Assembly (NCBI GenBank): GCA_937873695.1
Contig: CALMYL010000008.1
Span: 299,369-363,368, forward strand
Length of the DNA: 64,000 nt
Origin: an uncultured Ignavibacteria bacterium
GTDB taxonomy: Bacteria > Bacteroidota > Ignavibacteria > Tepidaquicellales > OLB5
Reading direction: 5' to 3'
Shown here: positions 35,304 through 43,193 of the stretch, one piece after another
How positions within the stretch are numbered: the first letter of the stretch is position 1
Layout of the letters: each line of letters opens with the position of its first letter
The notes under the pieces: generated by a model
What the model was told of the DNA's origin: nothing
The model's database searches: none
Seen by the model: the letters and a program-made list of their open reading frames with translations, nothing else
Position numbers and translations under genes: made by a program

Positions 35304-36368
35304 ATGAAAAAGTTTTACACTGTTCTGATTTTTGTTTTTCTTCCGCTTGTTGTTTGTGGGCAGGATCTTACCAAGTTTACATTAGGCGGATATGTTGATA
35401 CTTACTACTCATGGGATGATGATAAAAACGGTAATCCCATAAGGCAATTCTCTTCTATTGTTCCCTACAGGGAAGAATTCAGGTTGAATATCGCACAGGT
35501 ATCGCTTAAGTACAATGATACAAAAGTACACGGCGTGTTGACGATGCATTACGGTGATATCCCTTCAGTAAACTGGCCGGCAAACCAGCAGTTTGTACAG
35601 GAAGCTTATGCCGGATTTTCACCTGCTGAGAATCTATGGATAGACGCCGGGTATTTCTTGACTCACATTGGAGCCGAAGGGTTGCTGCCTAAAGGGAATT
35701 TTTTCAATACGCTGGCTTTGGCAACATACTATGAGCCCTTTTACCAGAGCGGGGTGAGAGTATCATATGAATTTTCACCTAAGGTTTATGGTTCATTGCA
35801 TCTGTTGAACGGCTATAATGTATTTGCTGATAATAATAAAAATAAATCATTTGGTTTAACGATTGGCGTGAAACCGGCTAAGAACCTCGAAATAATTTAT
35901 AATAATCTTGTTGGCAACGAAATTTCCTCTGGCTCAGGAGGTAAAACAAGGATGTATAACAATCTTGTTTTCAAATTTTCACCTTCATCCAAAGTTGATT
36001 TTCTCCTGGGGGCTGATTTAGCCTTCCAGGAAAGATCATCTCTCACTGATTCGACTGCATCTGCGACAATGTTTTCGGGTCTTGCCGGAATTAAGTATAA
36101 AATTTCAAAGAAAGTTTCCGCGACCATTCGCGGTGAAATATTCAATGATAAAGATGGTTTCTTATCAGGTGAAATAACAGATGCTGCCGGAAAACAAACC
36201 GGGCTGAAAGCTTTTGGAGTGACTTTCGGGATTGAAGTAAGACCTGTGGATAACGCCTATTTCAGGATCGAATCGAGATATTTATCAGCTGATAAATATC
36301 AAAAGATATTCAATGAAGATAAAAACTCACGAATTGAGGCAAATACCAGTATAGGAATAGAATTTTAG
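35304..36368 (+). CDS. Outer-membrane beta-barrel porin of the kdp locus
   Basis: About 354 residues. Start chosen at ATG 35304 so that MKKFYTVLIFVFLPLVVCGQ is a signal peptide (cleavage near CGQ); an upstream in-frame ATG at 35292 would add four polar residues. The mature protein alternates aromatic and polar residues in ~16 strands (GGYVDTYYSWDDD, VYGSLHLLNGYNVF, AYFRIESRYLS) and ends in a strand with terminal F (SIGIEF). Such porins follow kdpC in other Bacteroidota and may bring K+ across the outer membrane, which is inference from position. Confidence 0.82.
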   Translation: MKKFYTVLIFVFLPLVVCGQDLTKFTLGGYVDTYYSWDDDKNGNPIRQFSSIVPYREEFRLNIAQVSLKYNDTKVHGVLTMHYGDIPSVNWPANQQFVQEAYAGFSPAENLWIDAGYFLTHIGAEGLLPKGNFFNTLALATYYEPFYQSGVRVSYEFSPKVYGSLHLLNGYNVFADNNKNKSFGLTIGVKPAKNLEIIYNNLVGNEISSGSGGKTRMYNNLVFKFSPSSKVDFLLGADLAFQERSSLTDSTASATMFSGLAGIKYKISKKVSATIRGEIFNDKDGFLSGEITDAAGKQTGLKAFGVTFGIEVRPVDNAYFRIESRYLSADKYQKIFNEDKNSRIEANTSIGIEF

Positions 36369-36403
36369 CTTTAAAGCAAAAATAAATTAAGATATTATGG
36401 CAG

Positions 36404-36429
36404 CTCCGCAGGGTATAAATCCAGCGGAG
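36404..36429. repeat. Hairpin before the KdpD-like gene
   Basis: CTCCGC and GCGGAG pair around a 14-nt loop, 15 bp upstream of the ATG at 36445. May affect translation of the sensor gene or be another spacer palindrome. Confidence 0.45.
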
Positions 36430-36444
36430 TTTCACCATTTATAG

Positions 36445-37593
36445 ATGGTTAATCCAATTGATCTGAAATACGATGCCGCCGGGCAGAATTTCTACCAGCT
36501 TATTCAAAAGGGAAGGCGGGGGAGCTTTAAGATATATATCGGGCTTGCCGCCGGGGTTGGCAAAACTTACCGGATGCTGCAGGAAGCGCACCAGCTGATG
36601 ACCGCAGGAGTTGATGCGGCCATTGGATATATTGAAACGCACGGAAGGGCTGAAACTGAAAAGCTTGTTCAGGGAATTCCGTTAATACCCCGGAAACAGA
36701 TATATTACAAAGGCAAAGAGCTTGAGGAAATGGATATTGATTCGATACTTTTGCGCAGACCCGAAGTTGTGATAGTTGATGAGCTTGCGCATACAAATGC
36801 ACCGGGCAGCAGGAATGAAAAACGTTACCAGGATGTTGAAGAATTGCTGAATAACGGAATTAACGTCATAAGCGCCATTAACATACAGCATATTGAAAGC
36901 CTGAACAACTTTGTTGCCGGTATTACAAAAATAAAAGTAGCTGAAACTGTTCCCGATAAAATTGTTGGGTTAGCCGATGAAGTTGTGAATATTGATCTCA
37001 CGGCTGATGAACTGATACAAAGACTTAAGGACGGCAAAATTTACAAAAGTGATAAGATCCAGTCAGCGCTTGCGAATTTTTTCAAACGCGAACACCTGCT
37101 TCAGCTGCGGGAGCTTGCTCTCAGAGAAGTTGCCAATGCTGTTGAAAAGAAAATAAATTCCGAAGTTACTGCTTACGACAGGGCGCCGGATGAAGTTATA
37201 CTTGTTTGTCTTGGCAACGACCCTGAAAAAAATGAAAAGCTTATCAGAAGAAGTGCAAGGATATCTGAGAGATTTGAACAGAAATGGTTTACCCTTTATG
37301 TTGATACACCCGATAACTCATTCGAAAATATAGACCTGAAGCTGCAGCGCTACCTTATAAATAATTTCAAGATGGCAACGGAAATGGGCGGTATCAGCGA
37401 GAAGGTAAGCGCGCCTGATGTAATAACAGGTATAATTGAGTTTGCCAAAGAGAAGAATATTACTAAAATTGTTCTTGGCAAACCTGCTAAAAAAGGATAC
37501 CTGAAAAAAATAATCACAACCCCAATTGTTGATAAACTCATTGAGGCGGTTTCGAAGGAAGAACGGGATTACGATATTGAAATTATTGCTTAA
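36445..37593 (+). CDS. KdpD-like sensor protein: Walker A/Usp part only, no kinase
   Basis: A 382-residue cytoplasmic protein equal to the N-terminal half of KdpD. The KdpD domain (about 22-230) has the Walker-A-like GLAAGVGKTYRML, GYIETHGRAETE, EVVIVDELAHTNAPGS and INIQHIESLN. The Usp domain (about 245-380) follows with DRAPDEVILVC and IVLGKPAKKGY. The membrane helices, GAF and histidine kinase of E. coli KdpD are missing, so it cannot phosphorylate a regulator alone. The next gene, 15 bp on, encodes a separate kinase. It may act as a K+/ATP-dependent modulator of that kinase. Confidence 0.92.
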   Translation: MVNPIDLKYDAAGQNFYQLIQKGRRGSFKIYIGLAAGVGKTYRMLQEAHQLMTAGVDAAIGYIETHGRAETEKLVQGIPLIPRKQIYYKGKELEEMDIDSILLRRPEVVIVDELAHTNAPGSRNEKRYQDVEELLNNGINVISAINIQHIESLNNFVAGITKIKVAETVPDKIVGLADEVVNIDLTADELIQRLKDGKIYKSDKIQSALANFFKREHLLQLRELALREVANAVEKKINSEVTAYDRAPDEVILVCLGNDPEKNEKLIRRSARISERFEQKWFTLYVDTPDNSFENIDLKLQRYLINNFKMATEMGGISEKVSAPDVITGIIEFAKEKNITKIVLGKPAKKGYLKKIITTPIVDKLIEAVSKEERDYDIEIIA

Positions 37594-37608
37594 AATATTA
37601 CTTAAGTC

Positions 37609-39444
37609 ATGAAAATTAAGCTGAAAACTCTTTTCTTGCTGGGCTATTTGCTGATGGGAGCAATTGTTCTTCTTCTTGGTTTTACCGGCATATATTTTAT
37701 AGAGAGACTCTCCAATACACCCGATAAGATATTAAAGGATAATTACGGAAGTATCATTGCGGCACAGAATATGATAGATGAGCTTGATAACATGGATAAC
37801 GCAATTATAACCTATGTTTCGGGTAAGCCGGATAAAAATATGGCGGATTCATTATTTACTTCGGCCAGAGATAAATATTTTCTTAACTTGAAAAAATGCG
37901 AAAGCAACATTACTGAGCCCGGCGAAACAGAATTGACGGCTGATATCAGGAAAAAGACCGAACATTATATCAGATCATATGAGCAAAACAGGACTTCTCT
38001 TAATAACATTTTAGCATATGATTCTGTTATTTCGCCGCAGTATACTCTGCTGAAAAAATCCTGTTATGAACTTCTCAATCTTAATCATAAGGGAATGCTT
38101 AACAGGCGCGATGAAACAGTGAAAATTTCCGAGAGCGCTGAGCTGTATATGATGGTAATTTCAGCTTTATCTCTGATTATAGTGCTGATTGCTATACTTA
38201 AGGTACCGTCTCTTATTGTAAATCCGGTTAATGAATTCACTCGGAAAGTCGAGGCCATTGCTGAAAAACGATATTCAGAAAGGGTTGAAATAAATTCAGG
38301 CAATGAGCTGGGTAAGCTTGCACTTTCGTTCAATAACATGGCTTCAAAGCTGGAGGAGTATGAAAAGAGCAATATAGAAATGCTCATTGCCGAAAAGAAA
38401 CGCGCTGAAGCAATTGTTAAGAGCATGATCGACGGTATAATTGTTCTGAATGAAAATTATGATGTAATACTTGTAAATAATATCGGCACGGAACTTCTGG
38501 GGATATCAGAATCAGCCCTGCTGGGAAAAAATATGCTTGAAGTATCACATACAAACAGCTTAGTAAAGAACATAACTGATGATTTTGCAGGGCATGATAA
38601 AGAAAAGGGCAACCTGAATTATATAAGGATTGTATTCCGCGAAAGGGAAGAGTACTTCCTGAAAGAAATTCTTAATGTCACCGATGAAAACAATCCGCAA
38701 AAGACCCTGGGTTATATAATAATATTAAAAAATGTGACAGGATTCAAAGAGCTTGATGAATTAAAAAGCGGGTTTGTGGCTACTGTATCGCATGAGCTGC
38801 GCACCCCGCTCTCGGCAATGAATATGAGCCTCAGGCTGCTGCAGGATGAGCGTATAGGCGGCATGAATGATGAGCAGAAGCGAATTACTTCCGCTATGAA
38901 GGATGAAGTGAAGAGGCTGCTAAAGCTTGTGAATGAACTGCTTGACCTTTCAAGAATTGAATCAGGGAGCGAAATACTTAAATACAGGGAAGTGAAAGCA
39001 GATGAGCTTGTTGATGCCGCGATAACGCCAATGCTCCTTCAGTTTGAGCAGAAGAATATTGAGCTTGTTACAGAAATTGAACCGGATCTTCCGGGGTTGA
39101 AAGTTGACGCCAATAAAATAGCATGGGTTATGATAAACCTGCTCAATAATGCTGTAAGGTATTCTGCTGATGGCGGAGAAATAGTTCTGAAGGTACACAA
39201 AGATACCGGCAAAGTGATATTTTCTGTGAAAGACCACGGCTCGGGAATTGAACCGCAATACCTGAGCAGGATTTTCGAAAAATTTGTTCAGGTGAAATCA
39301 AGAAATATTGAAAGTATAAATAAAGGTGTGGGGTTAGGACTCGCTATTTCAAAAGAATTTGTTAACGCCCACGGCGGTGATATCTGGGTTAAGAGTGAAA
39401 TAGGGAAGGGAAGTGAATTCAGCTTTTCGATACCTGTAAACTAA
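37609..39444 (+). CDS. HAMP-PAS sensor histidine kinase of the kdp locus
   Basis: A 611-residue membrane kinase. Helix 1 is at about 8-32, a helical periplasmic region at 33-178, helix 2 at about 180-200, HAMP at 200-255, PAS about 265-370. The HisKA domain has H395 in VSHELRTPL and the ATPase has MINLLNNAVRYS, DHGSGIEPQYLSRIFEKF and GVGLGLAISKEF. It follows the KdpD-like protein by 15 bp, so the two are likely to work together. Its target is probably the NtrC-type regulator at 29025, not encoded beside it but in the same locus. Confidence 0.93.
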   Translation: MKIKLKTLFLLGYLLMGAIVLLLGFTGIYFIERLSNTPDKILKDNYGSIIAAQNMIDELDNMDNAIITYVSGKPDKNMADSLFTSARDKYFLNLKKCESNITEPGETELTADIRKKTEHYIRSYEQNRTSLNNILAYDSVISPQYTLLKKSCYELLNLNHKGMLNRRDETVKISESAELYMMVISALSLIIVLIAILKVPSLIVNPVNEFTRKVEAIAEKRYSERVEINSGNELGKLALSFNNMASKLEEYEKSNIEMLIAEKKRAEAIVKSMIDGIIVLNENYDVILVNNIGTELLGISESALLGKNMLEVSHTNSLVKNITDDFAGHDKEKGNLNYIRIVFREREEYFLKEILNVTDENNPQKTLGYIIILKNVTGFKELDELKSGFVATVSHELRTPLSAMNMSLRLLQDERIGGMNDEQKRITSAMKDEVKRLLKLVNELLDLSRIESGSEILKYREVKADELVDAAITPMLLQFEQKNIELVTEIEPDLPGLKVDANKIAWVMINLLNNAVRYSADGGEIVLKVHKDTGKVIFSVKDHGSGIEPQYLSRIFEKFVQVKSRNIESINKGVGLGLAISKEFVNAHGGDIWVKSEIGKGSEFSFSIPVN

Positions 39445-39446
39445 CT

Positions 39447-39466
39447 ATTCCCGCGAAAGCGGGAAT
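39447..39466. repeat. Palindrome ATTCCCGC-GAAA-GCGGGAAT
   Basis: Perfect 8-bp stem with a GAAA tetraloop, 3 bp after the histidine kinase stop. Followed by ATCTCAATTTTC rather than a T-run, so termination is possible but not certain. Confidence 0.65.
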
Positions 39467-39656
39467 CTCAATTTTCGAATGAAACCATAGTCTCTGACAA
39501 TCTTTTTTTATATATTATTCCCCGTCTAAAGTCTTCGTTGGTCAGGAATTGAAGATTGATCATGGATAATAATAACTTCAAAATTATCGTCCCCACTGTC
39601 AAAGCCAGTTCTTCGACTTTTCAAGGGGCAGTAGTATAAGCAGCCATCTGCTTCAA

Positions 39657-39680
39657 AACAAGGGGCTGAAGCCCCTTGTT
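39657..39680. repeat. Perfect palindrome AACAAGGGGCT-GA-AGCCCCTTGTT
   Basis: 11-bp stem with a 2-nt centre. A close relative with core AAGGGGCT-CA-AGCCCCTT lies at 40600-40617. Confidence 0.75.
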
Positions 39681-39704
39681 CGCAAGTTCCAAAGTTCTTT
39701 CGTC

Positions 39705-39736
39705 TTCGCGGAGTCTCCTGAAAGGGACTCTGCGAA
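39705..39736. repeat. Imperfect palindrome TTCGCGGAGTC/GACTCTGCGAA
   Basis: 11-bp stem with one wobble pair around a 10-nt loop. Shares GAGTC/GACTC with the hairpin at 39754. Confidence 0.6.
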
Positions 39737-39753
39737 ATTCAGTTACTCATTTC

Positions 39754-39787
39754 CCACAGAGTCCTTGCTTCGCAAGAGACTCTGTGG
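39754..39787. repeat. Long hairpin CCACAGAGTC...GACTCTGTGG
   Basis: Outer 10-bp stem, inner stem CTTGC/GCAAG with TTC loop, one unpaired A: 15 bp in 34 nt. It lies just past the 3' end of the minus-strand small gene. Confidence 0.7.
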
Positions 39788-39810
39788 AGACGATGTGGTT
39801 ACTAAATTCC

Positions 39811-39966
39811 CTAAAGCAGCGCAGCCAGATTTACATCTTCAATTAATCCGAACATTTTGCTTACTATATTATTCAGTCCCGCGAAATACTGCGCCGTCAT
39901 TACCAGGCAGTTAATGAAGATCAGTGTGTAAACCGTTGCCCATAGTAAATGTTTAATGATGGTCAT
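39811..39966 (-). CDS. Small single-TM membrane protein (51 aa)
   Basis: Start at ATG 39966, with AGGAG eight bases before it, is much better than the longer frame from 39996. The protein has one membrane helix (about 5-28: MTIIKHLLWATVYTLIFINC), then AQYFAGLNNIVSKMFGLIED. No known family. It resembles in size and layout the 44-residue protein at 58344-58478, which also has QY-x3-L after the helix. Confidence 0.65.
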   Translation of the reverse strand: MTIIKHLLWATVYTLIFINCLVMTAQYFAGLNNIVSKMFGLIEDVNLAALL

Positions 39967-40105
39967 TTTTACGCTCCTTTTAAAAATATTTGACAATACT
40001 TTTAATAGTAAACCCGGCGGGTTTACGTGGAGTTGTTTCGGGTATGTTAAGTTTTGTTAAAAGTTGTAACGGGGAATTAATTTAATCAATTTTAGCTAAA
40101 AATCA

Positions 40106-40567
40106 TCACCTTTTGCTGTTCAAATATCTCTTCAGCCAGCTAAGGTCATAAATCAGAGTTGTTAAATTAACCATCGAAGTCCTTGAAAGTGATAAATACT
40201 TTTCTTCGATTTCCTTACGGTCAGCTTCATCGGCATCAAGAAGCAGGTCCTTCAAATAATTTGTGAGCTTAATCATATTTGCTTTGTATTCACCCATGAT
40301 CTTTTCACGGGCTTCGTCAGCCGTCGGCGGCTCTTCGCCATTTGAGCCCGGTTTTTTCTGGGTTGTTAAAGCAACATTACTCTGCAAAATTCTGCCTAAA
40401 CCGTTGAGGTACTTTGCCGCAAACTGGATATCATAGAATAATTTATCCTTACCTGACTGCTCTGCCAGTTCAATAAGCACCATCAACTCAATTACATTTT
40501 TCAGCTTATTGCCTGAATAAACATAAAGCTCTTCTATTGTCTTTTTTGTTTTATCTGAAATTTTCAT
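40106..40567 (-). CDS. Hypothetical helical protein
   Basis: A 153-residue soluble protein with high Lys, Glu and Leu, predicted almost all helical (KKTIEELYVYSGNKLKNVI..., LKDLLLDADEADRKEIEEK). No known domain. Residues 68-80 form a loop rich in Pro, Gly and Glu. Starts 65 bp after the GlmU-like gene stop on the same strand, with a palindrome in between. Function unknown. Confidence 0.7.
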   Translation of the reverse strand: MKISDKTKKTIEELYVYSGNKLKNVIELMVLIELAEQSGKDKLFYDIQFAAKYLNGLGRILQSNVALTTQKKPGSNGEEPPTADEAREKIMGEYKANMIKLTNYLKDLLLDADEADRKEIEEKYLSLSRTSMVNLTTLIYDLSWLKRYLNSKR

Positions 40568-40599
40568 GTTGTTCTAAAATGAAGCAGGCTGTTATGGAA

Positions 40600-40617
40600 A
40601 AGGGGCTCAAGCCCCTT
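40600..40617. repeat. Palindrome AAGGGGCT-CA-AGCCCCTT
   Basis: 8-bp perfect stem in the spacer between two minus-strand genes; followed by GTTAGTG. Same core as 39657-39680. Confidence 0.65.
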
Positions 40618-40632
40618 GTTAGTGATTACACT

Positions 40633-41859
40633 TTAAATTAAATTCTCATCCTTCTTTTCAAATACATGGCGCAGCATTTTTTCGTATGCATCAGACATAT
40701 TCACATTTCTTCTGTTCATCGATGTTCTTGCAGTACTGATTGCTTTTTCTATTTCGTAAGAGATCACTTCGTTATTCGAAGCATCTTCCCAACTGAAAGA
40801 ACTTATCTTTTTGTTATGATAACCTGCTCCGTAGAGATTTGATGAAATGCCAACCATTGTTCCTGTATTCAGCATGGTTTGTATGCCTGTTTTAGTATGA
40901 TCGCCAATTATACTGCCAAGGAAAATTGAATTTGTATTTACTTTCTTATCGTCAATATTCAGTACAATTTTGGAATAATTGTTTTTTAAGTTGCTTGTTG
41001 TTGTTCCTGCTCCAAGGTTGGTCCATTCACATAAATATGAATGTCCTAAAAAACCGTAATGCTGCTTGTTAACATACCAGTGCAGAACAGAGCAGGTAAT
41101 TTCACCTGATACCTTACATGAGCCGCCAATCCTCACCGGACCGTATATTTGAGAGCCTGAACGTATAGTAGAGTTTTCGCCAATGTAAACCGGACCTTTA
41201 ATATATGTGAATGGTTCAATTACGGAATTATCATTAATGTATATCCTGCCGGCAGATGTATCTAAAACAACATTTTTGCCGATGCTGCATTTTTTCCCGA
41301 TGTGAAGTTTCTTTTTACCCTTCATTTCGCGGTTAAGGTCGTAATTCAACTGGTCCTCATTATACAGTATCAGGTCAGATGGATAATTTATCAGCCTGTA
41401 GATATCAGAATCAATTTTATTCAGCCCAAGCCATTCAACATCTGCATACGATATAAGGTTGTCATCTTCGGGATTAACAATTTCCTTGTACTGCTGCACT
41501 TTTTCTTTGGAAAGGTGAAATGCGATTATCACTTTATCCTGCAGTACTGCTGTATTGTTTTCCTTTTTGAATAATTTCGTAATAGCTTTAAGCTCCTCGG
41601 CTTTGAATACAACACGCGAATTGAAAAATATACAATCGCCTTCGGCAAGCTCGTTAATTTTTGCCTTGGGGAATTTTTCAGCCAGGTATGGCGCTATGTA
41701 TTTTCTGGAGTGGAGCGTGAGGGGAGTCTTCGCCGGGAAAAAATTTACAATTTTTTCCAGCAGGGTATCCGCGCCGCAAATAAGCTTTGATGTATGCCTT
41801 AAATAATTTATAGGGGCTAATTGCGAAATAAAAAGATCCTCAAATATACAGATATTCAT
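40633..41859 (-). CDS. Alternate Bacteroidota-type GlmU (sugar-phosphate nucleotidyltransferase/acetyltransferase-like)
   Basis: A 408-residue protein of the 'alternate bacterial GlmU' family. An N-terminal transferase-like part (1-190; MNICIFEDLFISQLAPINYL) lacks the usual GxGTRM signature. Residues 190-345 form a left-handed parallel beta helix (IGKNVVLDTSAGRI, ENSTIRSGSQIYGPVRI) with the acetyltransferase-like FLGHSYLCEWTNLGAGTTTSN. It should supply UDP-N-acetylglucosamine for peptidoglycan, an attribution taken from the family. The gene lies 76 bp from L31 on the same strand. Confidence 0.88.
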   Translation of the reverse strand: MNICIFEDLFISQLAPINYLRHTSKLICGADTLLEKIVNFFPAKTPLTLHSRKYIAPYLAEKFPKAKINELAEGDCIFFNSRVVFKAEELKAITKLFKKENNTAVLQDKVIIAFHLSKEKVQQYKEIVNPEDDNLISYADVEWLGLNKIDSDIYRLINYPSDLILYNEDQLNYDLNREMKGKKKLHIGKKCSIGKNVVLDTSAGRIYINDNSVIEPFTYIKGPVYIGENSTIRSGSQIYGPVRIGGSCKVSGEITCSVLHWYVNKQHYGFLGHSYLCEWTNLGAGTTTSNLKNNYSKIVLNIDDKKVNTNSIFLGSIIGDHTKTGIQTMLNTGTMVGISSNLYGAGYHNKKISSFSWEDASNNEVISYEIEKAISTARTSMNRRNVNMSDAYEKMLRHVFEKKDENLI

Positions 41860-41935
41860 AATTAGAATTGATATTTGAGGATCATTAAATAATTGTAATT
41901 TTTAAAAGCCTGCCAAAGGCTTTAAATTATATGAA

Positions 41936-42205
41936 CTATGATGCTGCTTCTTCAGTCTTAACTTCTTCAGCCTTAACTTCAGCGGTAACCGGTTTCTTTT
42001 TTGCGTATTTACGGTTAAATTTCTCAACTCGTCCTGCGCTATCTACCAGCTTCTGTTTGCCAGTAAAGAAAGGATGACACATAGAGCATATTTCCACCTT
42101 TATCTGCGGTACTGTTGAGCGGGTTGTGAATAAAACGCCGCGGTTTTCACCGCAATTGCAGATTACGTCACATTTCATATATTTTGGGTGCGTTCCCTTT
42201 TTCAT
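41936..42205 (-). CDS. rpmE: 50S ribosomal protein L31 (zinc-type, with C-terminal extension)
   Basis: 89 residues. Cysteines C16, C18, C40 and C43 form the zinc-binding set of C+ L31. Start [12 protein letters not shown] and the [19 protein letters not shown] motif are diagnostic. The last ~20 residues are a Glu/Lys/Ala extension beyond the usual ~70 aa. The promoter is divergent from purN. Confidence 0.95.
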   Translation of the reverse strand: MKKGTHPKYMKCDVICNCGENRGVLFTTRSTVPQIKVEICSMCHPFFTGKQKLVDSAGRVEKFNRKYAKKKPVTAEVKAEEVKTEEAAS

Positions 42206-42250
42206 GGTTCCTTTAGTCCTGTTCTCTGTATATAATGATATTAAAGACTA

Positions 42251-42281
42251 CAAATATACAAATTTCATTGAAATTTTGCAA
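42251..42281 (-). promoter_or_regulatory. Promoter of rpmE
   Basis: On the minus strand TTG (plus positions 42281-42279), a 20-bp spacer and TATATTTG (42258-42251). A perfect match to TTG-N20-TAnnTTTG, about 46 bp before the ATG. Confidence 0.65.
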
Positions 42282-42289
42282 TTAGTTAA

Positions 42290-42320
42290 TTGATTGTTAA
42301 GACATTTTTGCTTATTTTTG
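42290..42320 (+). promoter_or_regulatory. Promoter of purN
   Basis: TTG at 42290-42292, 20-bp spacer, TATTTTTG at 42313-42320. Transcription would start near 42327, which rules out the longest purN frame starting at 42294. Confidence 0.6.
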
Positions 42321-42353
42321 CTTAAAATCAATAAAATTCCGTGTACGTTGGGT

Positions 42354-42968
42354 TTGAATTTATGTGTTTTTGCCTCAGGCAGCGGCTCAAATTTAAAAGC
42401 AATTATTAAAGCTTCTCTTTCCGGCCGGATCAGTTCCGGGGTTTCTCTGGTAATAAGCAATAATTCCGGATCAGGCGCTTTAAAAACTGCAGCTGAATAT
42501 AATATCCCTCATTTACATCTGTCGCAAAAATTATTTTCAACACAAATAGAATTTACAGCAGAAATTTTAAGATCACTGAAAAAACATAAGGTGAATTTTA
42601 TTCTGCTTGCGGGCTATATGAAAATGCTTGACCCTGTTATTATAAAAAAATTTAAGAACAGGATAATCAACATTCACCCCGCATTATTGCCAAAGTTTGG
42701 AGGTAAAGGAATGTTCGGCATTCACGTGCATGAAGCGGTGATTGCAGCCAGGGAAACATTTACCGGCGCAACAGTGCATTTTGTAAACGAAGTTTACGAC
42801 AGCGGTGCTGTCATCCTGCAAAAGCAGGTGAAGGTTAAACCCACGGATGATGCATTAACATTGCAGAAAAGAGTATTGCGCGCTGAACACAAACTGTACC
42901 CCGAAGCAATTAAACTTTTTGAAGAGAGAAGAGTTAAGGTAAGGAAGAATAAAGTTTTTATTTCATAA
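42354..42968 (+). CDS. purN: Phosphoribosylglycinamide formyltransferase 1
   Basis: Transfers a formyl group from 10-formyl-THF to GAR in purine synthesis. About 204 residues, the usual size. N-terminal CVFASGSGSNLKAIIKA, then MLDPVIIKKFKNRIINIHPALLPKF with the catalytic His, and TGATVHFVNEVYDSGAVI with the catalytic Asp. The start is TTG 42354; a TTG at 42348 is also possible. Upstream TTG 42294 lies before the likely transcription start. purH follows 225 bp later, across a palindrome block. Confidence 0.92.
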   Translation: MNLCVFASGSGSNLKAIIKASLSGRISSGVSLVISNNSGSGALKTAAEYNIPHLHLSQKLFSTQIEFTAEILRSLKKHKVNFILLAGYMKMLDPVIIKKFKNRIINIHPALLPKFGGKGMFGIHVHEAVIAARETFTGATVHFVNEVYDSGAVILQKQVKVKPTDDALTLQKRVLRAEHKLYPEAIKLFEERRVKVRKNKVFIS

Positions 42969-42971
42969 GTA

Positions 42972-43191
42972 ATGACCTCACCCCTTGTCGTTCCTTCGGA
43001 ACGACATTCCCCTCTCCAGAGGAGAGGGGAGCGAAGTTTTTTTTTGATTACCTAACCCCCTCTCCTTTGGAGAGGGGGCAGGTCCGAAGGACTCCTTTGG
43101 AGGGGAGAGGTCAGTTACAAAATTTTAATAGAAAAATAATTAAAGAATAAACTCCCCCCTCTCCTTTGGAGAGGGGCTGGGGGTGAGGTCA
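42972..43191. repeat. GC-rich palindromic block between purN and purH
   Basis: At least four hairpins: GTCGTTCC/GGAACGAC (42987-43005); CCCCTCTCC/GGAGAGGGG (43009-43029); CCCCCTCTCC/GGAGAGGGGG (43056-43078); and CCCCTCTCC/GGAGAGGGG (43156-43176). It opens with GACCTCACCCC and closes with CTGGGGGTGAGGTC, so the ends are also inverted repeats. The end lies 3 bp before the purH ATG. Confidence 0.8.
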
Positions 43192-43193
43192 AA

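Larger units (their letters stand above)
39445..39810. other. 366-bp spacer packed with palindromes, no gene seen
   Basis: Between the kinase gene and the minus-strand small protein. It holds four hairpins (39447-39466, 39657-39680, 39705-39736, 39754-39787). No ORF with a ribosome-binding site. Confidence 0.6.

Noticed and set aside
36396-36443. A 15-codon mini-ORF before the KdpD-like gene
   Set aside because: It lies across the CTCCGC/GCGGAG hairpin and has no ribosome-binding site; probably chance.
42972-43191. CRISPR array
   Set aside because: The repeats are palindromes of unequal spacing with no constant spacer length, and no cas genes are in the window.
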